Shown here: piece after piece, positions 1 through 11,967 of the stretch
Numbering within the stretch: position 1 is the first letter of the stretch
How the letters are laid out: each line of letters begins with the position of its first letter
From: Mansonella perstans
Taxonomy: Eukaryota; Nematoda; Chromadorea; Rhabditida; Onchocercidae
Length of the DNA stretch: 64,000 nucleotides
Direction of reading: 5' to 3'
NCBI GenBank assembly: GCA_037074765.1
Contig: JBAMDO010000036.1
Span: 62,001-126,000 of the forward strand
Notes under the pieces: model-generated
What the model saw: the letters and a program-made list of their open reading frames with translations, nothing else
Databases searched by the model: none
What the model was told of the DNA's origin: nothing
Program-made: the position numbers and the translations under genes

Positions 1-1702
1 TTGAGCAAAATGGGCCTTGCTTTTCTATAACTTCAAAAAGTTTTAAATGTATCTTTTGCCAATAAAAATTTACGTGAGATATTTTTTTGTTGCTGATTCA
101 ATTGCAGATTACATCGGAATAGTTTGGAAATTTTTGAATTAATTTCTAAATTTCATAGAGGTATGAAGTTTAGACATACATAGAAATAACATTAATAATT
201 TTCAGAATTTTCCCATGACGCAGTAATTCGAAAAATTCTTTCAAATGTAATACAAAAAACATATGTTGGAAAAGATGATTTGATTTGTAAGAACGAAATG
301 ATCTAAAGGAAGAAAAAGAAGTGGCAAAAAAACAAAATTTTTTTTAAAATATTCGCATGTCAAAGATCACTTGCCAAAATTCTCTTTGCAAACTTTCATA
401 ATGATCCCAGTTGGGTAGGTATCATGTACAGATCACGAGCTGAACAAATACAATTTATGTTTATCATCTATCAAATCTATTCTGTTCTTTTCAGTTTTTT
501 TCTCAACCACCTGTCAAAATGTCATCAAATAATTCCATTCATTTTTGCTGATTTTTTTAAATCAAACACACATATATACTACTGCTACTATGCTGCATTT
601 CTATTTAAGGCTAATCTTCAATGGCTTATTATTCGTTAGCTAGGAAATCATTTTAATATGAAATTAATCATTACAACCCATAAATTAATTATTTCCCTGC
701 GCCTTATTATTGTCATTATTTTTATTATTGCTTATTATTGTTCTTGTTATCATTGTCATAATTTGTTGTTTTGAAATAAATTTGTTAAATAATTTAAAAA
801 GTTAGACTATTTTTGACGAATGAAAGGACAATTTTTTTTTCTTGTTTTAAAGTTTATAATGACCAAAAAAAGAAAATGATAAATTGCAAAACGCATGAAA
901 TGAGCCCAAGCATATAAGTATCAAAAATTGTTCGGCGTAAATTAATTTCGTAAATTTAACGAATACATGCAATTAAGAATGTTGATCATGATAGTGATGA
1001 TTATAACGATACTTGAGATGATGAGATTACAGTTAATACTTTTGATTACTAATTATTGAAATCAGTTAGCTTTGACAGCCAATGCTCAGAATTGATATTA
1101 TTAGAAGTTAAATCTTTCTTGGCTATTTTTTTATGACCTCTTCTGTTTAGTCTTCTCATTTTATAAAAAATTGAAGTATAGGAATAGAAATCTTTTATCA
1201 CTTATCATTATCTTAGTTGTTCCTTCTGATCCCAACTTGATAAAAATATTAAAAAATAAATTAATTGCCCGGAACTCGAATTTTTTATCAAATTATGTTA
1301 GTAAATTTTCCCGAGTTTCCGTGCATGTTACTTACATTATTTATCCATTTTTTTAAAGTATAATTAACATTATGCTAAAGTACATGGAAGAAAATATGTA
1401 CTTTAGCAAACACCTTTCACAAAGTAATTTGAAAGTTTTTATTTGAACGAATAACCCAACTATTTAACTGTGTGAATTTTAGGCAAGCAAAAATTTCATA
1501 CAGCGATTTAAAATTTTTTCTTACTCATTTTACTTGCATGAATTTCAGGTTGTATGTATTAGAAAAAATTAATCAGTATATTGTTTGAATTTCAGATTAT
1601 CAAATATCTGAGCAGAGCTGAACTCAAATAAGCGATTGGCTCGTTTTTCTTACTTCATCCGGAAATTTCCGCTTCGTATAGTATTTTTATCTGTTTATTT
1701 GA
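1..1702. other. upstream/5' region of the IRF2BP-like gene, no gene seen
   Basis: AT-rich sequence with only short, low-complexity open frames. The last 150 bases hold two T-rich acceptor-like sites (tttcag near 1548 and 1594), which could receive a spliced leader or end 5' UTR introns of the IRF2BP-like gene. The remainder may include the 3' end of a gene lying to the left, but I see no coding signal. Confidence 0.5.
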
Positions 1703-4153
1703 ATGAATCCTAACGGTATGCTTGCAACCATGAACGGTGCTGCAGCTGCAGCAGCTGCAGCAGCTGCTGCTGCAGCACATAGCGGAAGTGGAACCGGACC
1801 AAATGGTACTGTTAATGCGAACGGTACTGGAACTGGAATTGGTGGTGGAACGGGTGTAACAAAAATAGCTGGACGACAGCATTGCTTCCTATGCGACCTA
1901 CCTCGTTGGCCATGGGCTATGTGCAATGATTATATGGAACCTGTTTGTCGCGGTTGTGTCAACTACGAAGGAGCTGATCGGTTCGCTTTTCGCGATAAAA
2001 ATAGGCCTTTTATCAATCATACTATCATTTAATTTCATCATCGTTGGTTAGCTTCAATGTGAGCATGAACATATTGGGAACAATCAAAAATCTGAAAATG
2101 AAATCAGCCATGAAAATCAAATCATTTACCTTGCTGCATTTTCCATCTTTGAATACATTCAAAGGACGTTATTCATTTTAACTCATAAATAGGAAATAAT
2201 TTTTCAACTGTGAATTTTTATTGGCTTAACAAAAATTCAAAGTTATTCTGACGATACAATACAATTAAAAGTTACACATTATTAAACTTTTCCTTGTTGA
2301 CATCTGAGTTTGACAGAAATGGAAAAAAAATTTAACAGGGATATGACAAAAAATATCTCGTTATTTATGCAAGAAACTTATTATTTACTGTCTCTTTGCT
2401 TTCTTTTGTAAGTTAATTATTTAATCAAACCAGTGTTATAGGATAGAAAATGTAATTGAAAATGCACGTCAATTGAAACGTGTCCATGGATTTCCAGTAG
2501 GTGAAAGCTCAACAACAATTGCTAACAGAAATTTATCGCAGGTAATTTCTTCACGTTTTTTTAAATTTCACGCAATTTTATGTTTTATTGATTTTTTCGT
2601 CTATTTATCCGGAAAAAATCGATAAAACTGTTGCAATAGCAGTAAAACTAGATGATTAAAAATAATGCTGTCACAACATATCTGATTAATTTTTTTTATT
2701 ATTTAGAAAGAATGTTTAATGCAAGCTGGTGCTGGTCGATTTTCTCCAGCTGTAAACCGTGGTGTCAACCCTGCTGCAGTACCACCGCCAACACCAGTTG
2801 TACAGCATCAGCAGCAACAGCAGCAAGCAGTTGCGGCAGCAGCGGTTGCCGCTGCAGCACAAGCTCAAATGCCACAAATACCGTTAAATCAATTAACCGA
2901 GGTTAGCATTACTTGTCAGTAGAGTGTTTTTTCCTGCTTCCTATCGGCAATACCGAAAAGCATTCGAGATAATTTCCGCTTTGAATGATTAAATGATCCC
3001 TGTGTAAGATGAGTTTTCATAAATTTTACACTTTTAGATCAAAATCACTTTTTCAGGCCTTGGTACAACAACAACGATTCATTTCGTTGACCGGTAGGCA
3101 ACCTGGTCAATTCACAGCCGAAGATTTGCATGCTTTACAGCAATTACAACGGCCAATTCACCTTCAAAATTCTCTTATGCAACATGGCCTTCCGATGAGT
3201 AAGATTTTTTTTTTTCTTTTTCTCACCCACTTTTCTTCTTGTAAAAAATGATGAAAAGTAACATTCGAACTAAATTTTTGTTTAAAAACTCCCAAAAAAA
3301 ATGGATGATTTGAATTGTTTTCACTTGTTAATATTGTCAATTAGTCATAAATAGATTTTGATAATTTTAAGGTGTGTTTCCAAATTTGGTAACAAATAGC
3401 GTAGCAAGCTTGCTACCGCCAAATGCATCACTTGTTGCCGCTGTTGCAGCATCTCGGAAACGTGAACATGACTCATCAGATGATGTTAAACCTGATGTAT
3501 ACGGAAAAGTGCAACGTGGTAGGTTCCAACTTTACTTATTTCTCTCTTTTTTTACATTTCATTTAAAAGTTTAACCAAATCATGAATCTGAAATAAACAA
3601 GATACATGTATCATGACCAACTATCACATATCACGGGAAACCGGAAAGAGATAGAGAGAAAGAGAAATGCAAGGAAAAGGATTATGGAAGAAGGAATATG
3701 GAATTGTTGTGGGATAAATTGTTGTATTTTTTCCATTGGAACAAATAATTACATAATGTAATGTATCATCAATTTGCGCCGAATGATACATATAAACATT
3801 GAAGGAAAGCTTTAGAGTACATTTGAGGAAGAGGAGGAAAAAGAAAAGATTTTGGGTGTAATGTCCTCTGTAGACATTTTGTCCCCCCCCCCATCATACC
3901 TTTCCGTTCATGTCACCCTCATGACCTCTATGGATCATCGCATTTATTGTGTATGATCATTACCAGAAACTGGATTTTCATGTTGCTGCTACCTTTTTCA
4001 TCGTATCATTTTCATCATAATACAACAGATAATATTGCCGGTATTCACCGGTATTACTGGATATTACAGTTGGTACCATACTATTGGGAATGTTTAATGA
4101 TAGATTTGTGGTGCATTAACCTCAATATAATTTACATACACAGACATGCACAT

Positions 4154-4201
<48 letters not shown>

Positions 4202-6655
4202 ATAAACACATGATTATAGATGACCTGATGTTGATTTCGGAACCGGTTCTTAGAATCCTTTCATCTTCTTCTTCTTTTCACAATCTGTATCAGAATTCAT
4301 CTTTAAACATTTCAATGACTTTTTTTTTTTACCTTATTCCTGTCTATATTACAAATTCAATGATAACCAGTTAATATTTGCAAAAAAATTTTTGACTGTT
4401 TAAAATTTTTTAAACAAAATTGCAAATGAATCTAAATATTATGGATTAGAGCAAGAAGAAGAAAGAGAGAGAAAGAAAGAAAGAGATTTGAAAAAAAAGA
4501 AAGCATGAATCAATGTTTTATTTTGTATTTTTTATTCAAATATTTTCTGTTTTTTTTTCGCTCTTTCCTTTTTCTCTTTTTGTTATTGTTTACAAAGAGA
4601 AAAGTTAATAGTTGTTGAAAACTTTTTGTCAAAATTCAATCTTTCCTCTTTAAACTTTCAATAACTTATCATTTATTTAAAAAGAAAAGGAAGGGAAATT
4701 TTATTGTTGTTCTATTTTAGAATGGTAAAATAAAGAAAAAGAAAGAACTGTGAGTTGTGAGTGTGAGGTAAGTATTACATTTTATCGTATCATACACGGT
4801 TGATACGCGGGCGGACGGACGGACGGATACGGACGGACGAGAAACCGGTTTTTGGTGCCAAGTAACTTGCTGGTACAATCCGGCATGGTTGTAATATTTT
4901 GCTACGGAACACCAAATATTTGATTGGAGAGGTTTGCGAAGCGGCAAAAATTCAACATCCCGTTATAACAGCATGGAAAAACATCACACAATCATCATCA
5001 TCATCATCATATCAGGAAGGATAGAGAGAGAAAGAGAGGGAGGGAGAGGGAAAAAGAAAGAAAGAAAAAATGAAAAAGAGTAAAAGATAAAAAGAAAACA
5101 ATTGAAATGAGGGATTGGCTTTTTCTTCAAAAAAAAAAAAAAAAATTATACAGTTAACAACAGTTAGATTGAAAAATAATTTTATTTTTTGAAAAATATC
5201 TTAGAACAAACATACTTTTTTTTTAAAATTTACTTTCAAAAAAAATTCAAAAAATTTTCCATTCTTCTGAAAAGATAAAAAAAGTTTTCTTTTTTTTTTG
5301 CAACAGCATTTGTCCTTTGTTTTTTTAAGAGAAATCATATGTTCATCATATGTTATTGTATATTTATATGTCTGCAATCATATATTATGCAATGCTTTAT
5401 CAATTATCAAAAAAAAGCTTTATCAAACTTGGCTATGATCATTGATTAATCCCATATTTAGCTAGGTTAGTTAATTAATGCAAATGTTTAATTAATTAAC
5501 AATACGTTTGATCCAATTAATAACAATTCTTCTTAAAAAAATGAAACTTGACTATGATCATTAATTAATTCCATATTTAGCTAGGTTGGTTAATTAATAA
5601 AAATGTTTAGTCAATTAACAATACGTTTGATCCAATTAATAACAATTCTTTTTAAAAAATGAAACTTGACCATGATCATTAATTAATCCCATATTTAGTT
5701 AGGTTGGTTAATTAATTAAAATGTTTAGTTAAAATTAACAATACATTTGATAATTTGTGCAATTTTTACCAAATTTCATGAATTTTTTTTTTTTTTTTTT
5801 TTTTTTTTGCATGAAATATATTGAAAATACAAAATGTAATAATTGGATAAACAGTTAAATAGTATTGGTAACTGTTTGTACCATTCAGCTATGTCCCCTA
5901 TGAAACCAGTTTTTCCACCTTCTTTTCTTTTGCCTGAGGTCAAATGATTCCATCGTTCCTTTATGGTTTTCCATGTAAATCGTTTTTTTCAAAATAAAAT
6001 TAGAAATGAATAGGAAATGTGTTGTTGTTGTTGTTGTTGTTGTTGTATGATAATTGTAAAAGTGGAAAGGATAGGAAATGAGAGGTTAAAGAGTTGTTTG
6101 TACCATTCGGTAATCAGAATCGAGAAATAATCGTTGTCACCTGTCCTCAAAATATCCGTTCTTTCATTCTATCATCCTTTCCCAATATTTTCAACCTTCT
6201 CTTTTTCTTCTCCCTCTCTTTCAATCTTCTCTTTCCACCTTACCTCTTTTCTCTTGTCAAATCAGAGTTGTTTAAAATCTAAACTTCGTTCATTGACCTT
6301 TTCAATTTTGATGACAACGAACAACCCGAATCATCTTTTCTTAACTCCGCCAAAGAGGTTATTGAATAGAAACAAATGGATCAACGAACTTCGCGTTCCA
6401 AAGGGCGGTAGGAGGTGGTTGGAGGGCACCACAACAGAGGAGTAAAGCAAGAGTAAAGTAAATTGGGAAAATGATGAAAACCGGTTTTCCGTTCTTTTCA
6501 TTTGCTCCAATTCTGAATAGTAAGGAAAGATGAAAAGGTTTATCTTCAATACATAGACAAAAGCCAAGTAGGCCAATGAACCTTTTTGCAATAATCTCAG
6601 AAAATTGCGCAATTTCATCCAATCCACCATCACAATTATGCATCAGAATCGATCG

Positions 6656-6686
<31 letters not shown>

Positions 6687-8584
6687 ATCAAATAGACGAT
6701 AATTTTGTGAAATGGAATAATATCTACAAATAGGGACTGAAATAAGCCTAGGAAAGTACACAAGAAAAAGTAAATGGCCTGATCCTCATTGATGATCTCA
6801 TTTTTTTATTTTCGACATTAATATTAGCAACAGCAACGTTTTCCTGACAAATATATACAATAGGGACTAAAGCCAAATTTGAAATAAGCCTAGGAAAGTA
6901 CACAAGAAAGAGTAAATGGCCTGGCCATCATTAATGATCTCATTTTTTCATTTTCGACATTAATATTAGCAACAGCAATGTCTTCCTGAAAAAAAAAAAA
7001 GAAAAATTTATCCACAGAATACATTTGTTGTACAAAATTGGATGAATTCATGAATCACAACATATATTTCATTAATATCTGCGAGGAATACTTTGATATT
7101 CATCAGGATGGATGATCAAGAAGAAATCAATGTATAGCATAGTAAATACATAGTAAATCATTTCACCCATTTCTGATTTTATAATCAATTTTTTATTTTC
7201 CTTCAAAAAAGAAAAATTGAATTGTAAAGTATAACTTTTACGAACAGATTAGGTGAAGATTGAATGTTGAGAGAACGATTAAACATTCATTTACATCCAT
7301 ATGAAAATGGATAAATTCGAAGGAATGAAATTATTGCAAAAGTTTATTGTATTTTGAAAAAATTGCTTCAACTAATTAATTAAAACATGTTGAAATTTAT
7401 TTCGTAAATGTTGTCCATAAAATCATAGGTTCAGTAAATATTTACATAAAAGGGAAATGGACATCTTGAATGCAAACCATCCTTATGTACATTTGCAGGA
7501 GATGCGCAAACAACTTCAGCATCACCAACATCAACACACAGTCCGGACCATCCAAATAATAATTCGAATAACAGACGGAGCTTCAACAATTCACAAAAGT
7601 AATTTTTCTGAATATGTTTTGATTGAATTGTTCCAAACAGGAAGAAAGAGAGGGAAAGATCAGAAAGCTTTTATTGCAACGAATTGGAATTATTCATTTT
7701 AAAATTAATTGAATTTAAATAATTTAATAGTTTTAAACTATTTTTTATTTAATTTTAAGAGATATTTAAAATCGTCGAAAATATTCCAAGTATAGATCAA
7801 TAGTGATCAGATGTTTATTTGCAGTAATGATCGAGTAGTGAAGTGTACTTTATGCCACGAACGTCTTGAAGATACTCATTTTGTGCAATGCCCTTCAGTC
7901 TCAGGACATAAATTCTGCTTCCCATGTTCACGTGAAAGCATTAAGAAACAGGGAAGTGCTCAGGTTTGTTGTGTATTAAGCTCATATTAAATGATAGAAA
8001 AAAATAAGCCTAGTAGAAGATAAATTATCATTAAATGTACTATAGCCTTCTTTTGGCTGCTCATTTTTTTTTTTCGCTTCATTTTTGAAATTTTTATTAA
8101 TTTTTTCCATATTTCTTTCAGGAAGTATACTGTCCATCGGGTGAAAAATGCCCACTGGCTGGATCACATATGCCATGGGCATTTATGCAAGGTGAAATTG
8201 CAACTATATTGGGCGATGATTTCGAACAATTTAAAAAAGAACGAGAAGCAAATAATACCACTACTTCAGCACTCGTACAAAACACTAACAATCAGGTAAT
8301 TAATTCATTTAACAATTTTAATTAAATTTTGGGATCTAAAATGGAAAAACTGGATTTAAGATCTATATCTGGGAATGTAAATTTCTGTTTACAAATTGCA
8401 AAAAATTTTGACTTTAGAATTTAAATTCTACAATTTAATTCTGTCTTATCTTCAGACTGGAACAAATCAAAATTCAACATCCCAACAAAATTCATCACCA
8501 TCGGCCACAACAAGTATCGCTTCTTCAACCGGTCAGAATGGTGCTCCGCCAGTTTCGGTATCTCAACATGTCAACCTTAATTAG
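1703..8584 (+). CDS. IRF2BP-family transcriptional co-regulator, 9 exons
   Basis: Exons 1703-1980, 2442-2541, 2707-2901, 3057-3198, 3372-3518, 7499-7598, 7825-7963, 8122-8295 and 8456-8584 join in phase to about 467 residues. The N-terminus has a run of about 13 Ala (residues 13-25), then the family's C4 zinc finger ([19 protein letters not shown], residues 60-92) continuing into the conserved [17 protein letters not shown] helix. The middle is Gln/Ala-rich and low in complexity. The C-terminus has the C3HC4 RING-type domain (CTLCHERL from residue 328, then [13 protein letters not shown] and [13 protein letters not shown] to about residue 385). In animals this family (IRF2BP1/2/L, fly Pits) acts in the nucleus as a co-repressor or co-regulator, and the RING contacts transcription factors. 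The start is the first ATG in frame with the finger; ATGs at codons 6 and 10 are alternatives. Intron 5 is about 4 kb and repeat-rich. The family assignment is firm; targets in this worm are unknown. Confidence 0.93.
4164..4199. repeat. (CA)n microsatellite
   Basis: Uninterrupted CA dinucleotide run of about 18 units, preceded by imperfect cataca units from 4141. It lies in intron 5 of the IRF2BP-like gene. Confidence 0.95.
4807..4840. repeat. GGAC tetranucleotide repeat, GC-rich
   Basis: Repeated ggac units (gcggacggacggacgg, then tac and two more ggac units) form a short GC-rich microsatellite within very AT-rich intron sequence. Confidence 0.85.
5425..5752. repeat. about 118-bp tandem repeat, 2.75 copies
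   Basis: Units begin with aaacttg(g/a)ctatgatcatt at 5425, 5544 and 5662 and contain the shared blocks ccatatttag, taggtt(a/g)gttaatta and aacaatacgtttga. The copies differ by scattered substitutions and small A-run length changes, so the duplication is not recent. Located in intron 5 of the IRF2BP-like gene. Confidence 0.9.
6655..6680. repeat. (TC)n microsatellite
   Basis: About 13 TC units in intron 5 of the IRF2BP-like gene. Confidence 0.9.
6721..6990. repeat. about 130-bp tandem duplication
   Basis: Two copies starting with tagggact at 6731 and 6861 share aataagcctaggaaagtaca, agtaaatggcctg, catta/catt-atgatctcat, ttcgacattaatattagc and aacagcaa-gt-ttcctga. The second copy has a 12-base insertion after its first block. 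Intronic. Confidence 0.9.
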
Positions 8585-9811
8585 GTCGCTGGAAAGAGGA
8601 AAAATTATGAAATGAAATTCTTGAGCAACTAGATTTGCGATTTTTATTGTTCAAGAATCCAATGAAGTTATATTAAAGCAGTTCACTGTAATGGAAAAGA
8701 ACAGAAAAAAATTTGCCTTTGGACAATTACATATGATAGTACTGTAAATCCTTAGACTATAAATGGAAAACAAGATACAAGAAGAAACAAAATTCATTGG
8801 ACAAGAACTCAGGAATCATTGATAAGAAGGAAACATCCTCTCATGTATTATCCAGAAATAAGGAATAAAAAGGACAAAAAAACGCCGCTGAAACCACTTT
8901 GTGCATCTCCCTACTAAATATTTCTTATTCTTTTTTCAATGTTAAATATGTTAATTTCAGCGTTTTTTTTTTTTTTTTTTGAACTCTAATTTGAAATGTA
9001 TTGTTGATCTCGAAATAAAATGCCACATAGTGCAAAAATAATCCAACCGATTATTAAGCTATATTATATGAAAGTGCTCTTTTCCATCGAAAATCTTGTT
9101 TATTGTTTTGATAATTTTATTTGTTTCATTTTTTCAGGTCTTTTCCTTTGGTTATATTAATTAATTCCAAATTCTTTTTCTTCTCATCATTTTTAAATGC
9201 TTCATAAATATTTTGGAAGAAGAAAACAGAATTTTGCTAACGTCACCCTAATCAATGTTCTCTCTTTATTTGTTTATCCTATTATCACCATGAATATTAC
9301 TAATACTATCCCAACAACCCATTCATTCGATAATGGTTATTTTCATTTCGTTTTTTTTTTGTAGTAGTTGTAATTCGGGTAAAATTTTTGTAGTTTTTTT
9401 TTCCTTTTTTTTTTTACAAACACAATGTCGAAAACACATTTCCAATCAAATTTCACTGCTAGTCCAAAATCAAAAAATAAATAACAATTATATGAAAAAT
9501 GACAAGGACTAATGAGACTCTTGCATCAACGTTAGCCAGTCCATCAAGGAAAAAATATAATCAAAATCAGAATTTAAAAGTTTTTAGAAGTGTGATGAGA
9601 ATAAAAATTGATATTGTTAGGGCAGCAACAAGAATGATTACACTCGTCATGCAAATAAATCAACTAATCTGATAACAATATGAAATTTGTAAGTAGCTTC
9701 AAATTTTTTCAATAGCTTTAGAACTTTAAACGAAATAAAATAGGGTATTATATGACTAAATTACTGCAGCTAATATTACTCCGGACATCACGATCTATGC
9801 AGGCAAAATTA
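8585..9811. other. 3' UTR and convergent intergenic region
   Basis: This stretch lies between the convergent 3' ends of the IRF2BP-like and DTD genes. AATAAA-type signals occur near 9014 (+) and again near 9478. Long T runs occur near 8964, 9350 and 9405. No further coding signal was seen. Confidence 0.6.
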
Positions 9812-10672
9812 TTACTCTTTAGCTTTACTATCCAAAATAAGGGTGACAGGTCCGTCGTTTTCAATCTGAACATTCATAATCGCACCAAAACGACCATCCT
9901 GAAAACTCAAATTCATTTCTTCGATTATTTAATTTCTGTTTTAAATTTTAAATAATAGTCGTGTTCGAAATATTTGAAATGTTTAACTTTTTTTCGCATA
10001 AGTATAGAAAACACATTTGTAAATGCATAAATGACCTTTATTCGTTCAGGTACATATGCCTTCTTTAGCTCACTTATAAAATTCTGATAAAGTTGCTGTG
10101 ATTCTGTGGGAGCCATCGATCGATGAAAGTCCAATTTATTACCTTTTAACAAGCTATACAATGTGAACTGAAAAATGAATCCCAGAAGAGATTTCAAATA
10201 ATAAATGGATTAAGTATAATAAGCTTGAAGCTAAATTTTTCAATAATTTTAAACTATTTCCAGAAGCAAATTGAAATTACATTAAATGTACATTTAAATT
10301 CTTTTTTTTTTTCACCGAATAATATGAGTAAAATTTACTTGGCTTACGCAGAGTATCTCAAGTTCCAAATCTTTAACACTCTTATCCCATCGTTTACCTG
10401 TTTCAATATTTGGAAACAATCGAATACCTAACAACTTTCGTATCATATACTGTATATCATCTGCGGTATCCTCAACAGCGATTGCCAATAGAACGCATAT
10501 TCCTCGATCAATTTTTGACTCCTAAAATTATAACTACAATGAAAAAGTATACATAATAAAAATATCAGTCTAAAATATTTAAGAAAATTCAAGAAAAAAA
10601 CACTACAGTACTAACCAATTGACCATCAATGGATACTGCAGCTTTTGTGACACGTTGTATTACAGCTCGCAT
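9812..10672 (-). CDS. D-aminoacyl-tRNA deacylase (DTD1), 4 exons
   Basis: On the minus strand the exons are 10616-10672, 10339-10521, about 10036-10167 and 9812-9898, joining in phase to 152 residues, the usual DTD length. The protein starts MRAVIQRVTKAAVSIDGQL. Both family signature motifs are present: SQFTL (residues 79-83, with the intron falling between Q and F) and NDGPVT (138-143), which carries the Gly-Pro used in the cross-subunit chiral filter. DTD hydrolyses D-amino acids, and glycine mischarged on tRNA-Ala, from tRNA in the cytosol, and so proofreads translation. The GKRWDKSVKDLELEILCVSQ stretch and the DGRFGAIMNVQIENDGP stretch match the family throughout. The gene looks intact. 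It is tail-to-tail with the IRF2BP-like gene and head-to-head with the integrase-derived gene about 1.3 kb away. Confidence 0.96.
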
Positions 10673-10767
10673 TTGAAGCAATTAAAGGATGAAGCATTTA
10701 CTAATAATAATCTATTAATGTAATATTTGGAAAATTTTTGCATTAACAAATATCCGAAGTTTGTTAA

Positions 10768-10892
10768 TTCGTTTTATTTGCTGTAATGAATCTCGAGAAT
10801 AACAAACAAAAATGTTCCACTATCGCTGTATTGCGTATTGCAATAATTCAAGTGGTACAAAGATCCGCAATTCGTTACAGCATAAAATGAAC
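10768..10892. repeat. imperfect inverted repeat, MITE-like
   Basis: The left arm cgttttatttgctgtaatga (about 10769-10790) is matched on the opposite strand by attcgttacagcataaaatg (about 10871-10890), enclosing roughly 80 bases. The arms differ at a few positions. No target-site duplication is obvious and there is no coding content, so this is at most a degraded non-autonomous element. Confidence 0.5.
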
Positions 10893-10899
10893 GGAATTA

Positions 10900-11210
10900 T
10901 GATTCATGATACTGGAAGATAGAAAGACTGTAATTTGCTATATTAGACAGTAAGAGAATCCGTCATCCGTTACGCTAGAAAATACGTGATTCATTACATT
11001 GCAATGTAACGAATCATTATAGTGGAACGTGAAAGAACCCATGATACGTTTATACTGAAAGATAGAAAGACTGTAATTTGCTATATTAGACAGTAAGAGA
11101 ATCCGTGATCCGTTACGCTAGAAAATACGTGATTCATTACATTGCAATGTAAAGAACCATTATAGTGGAACGTGAGAGAACCGATGATACGTTACTGGAA
11201 GCGTAAGCAT
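10900..11210. repeat. 143-bp tandem duplication containing a 16-bp palindrome
   Basis: The block gatagaaagactgtaatttg recurs at 10918 and 11061, and each copy continues with ctatattagacagtaagaga, gttacgctagaaaatacgtg and a perfect palindrome TTACATTGCAATGTAA. Copies differ by only a few substitutions. The gtaatgaat/attcatta-type words also occur in the adjoining inverted repeat, so both may derive from one element. Confidence 0.85.
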
Positions 11211-11948
11211 TGATCGAAAAATGATCATAAATATAGAAAGCAATATGAAAATATGGAAAGTTAAGAAAATACAGTAATAGATTCTAGCAATAGCAAGAAT
11301 CATAAGTGAACAACAATCCAGTAAAGTTGAAAAAATTTATCAAATTTGAAAGATGTACCTTCTAGCAAGATGAATCTGAACCCGAAGACTACAAAAACAC
11401 TTAGGTACGTGTAATATGCAACCTGGAACTCTACGTATTACCTATCAGGAACCATTTATAACATTTTTTGTCTTTTACAAATATTTCATATTTATCAGTG
11501 CTATAAATTACTTAACATTTCATTTCTTAATCTATCATTTTACATTATTCTATTAATGAATTGTTTATTTCCGTTTTTAATTAATTAATCTTAATGTCTC
11601 TTTTTGAAACTTTTTATATTTTTTCTTCAATTTGTATTTTTTTTGATTTTTTTTCATTAGAATAATAACTGTTATATTCATCTGATATACTGTAAAGGAA
11701 GAGCGATGCATAATGTAAATCTAAATATAACTTATGGTCAATTTAAATACACTGAAAATAGTTGTAAAACAATTGACTGGAATTGATCTTACAGATAGAT
11801 TTCAGTACTTTAATTCACAATTAATGCTATTTTACTTCATTTCCGAGTTAATTAACGCCTTTTGCAAATTTGATGATAAGATTGAACGATTCAAGAATTA
11901 CATCATATAAATGTATTCAAATTGTAATGTTTCATAGAAGTTTTAATA

Positions 11949-11967
11949 TTTTTTTTTTCCAGCTCTT
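11949..11967 (+). promoter_or_regulatory. likely spliced-leader trans-splice acceptor and start context
   Basis: A ttttttttccag tract ends at 11962, five bases before the ATG of the integrase-derived gene. No upstream coding exon was found. In nematodes this arrangement usually marks addition of a spliced leader. A cis intron from a far 5' UTR exon cannot be excluded. Confidence 0.55.

Larger units (their letters stand above)
3519..7498 (+). other. large intron 5 of the IRF2BP-like gene
   Basis: A 4-kb intron flanked by CGTG|gtaggt and atttgcag|GAGATG. It contains a CA microsatellite, a GGAC tetranucleotide run, TC and TTG repeats and two separate tandem duplications, listed individually. 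No coding exon was found inside it. Small open frames around 3947-4213 and 6094-6763 are driven by repeats or pyrimidine tracts. Confidence 0.8.
10673..11962. other. divergent intergenic region between DTD and the integrase-derived gene
   Basis: Holds an imperfect inverted repeat and a 143-bp tandem duplication (listed separately), followed by about 750 bases of AT-rich sequence without coding signal. Promoters for both flanking genes should lie here, but no specific element was recognised. Confidence 0.6.

Noticed and set aside
1655..1926. Ser/Cys- and Ala/Val-rich open frames on the minus strand
   Set aside because: They are shadows of the repetitive Ala/Gly/Thr coding in exon 1 of the IRF2BP-like gene; the plus strand carries the conserved zinc finger.
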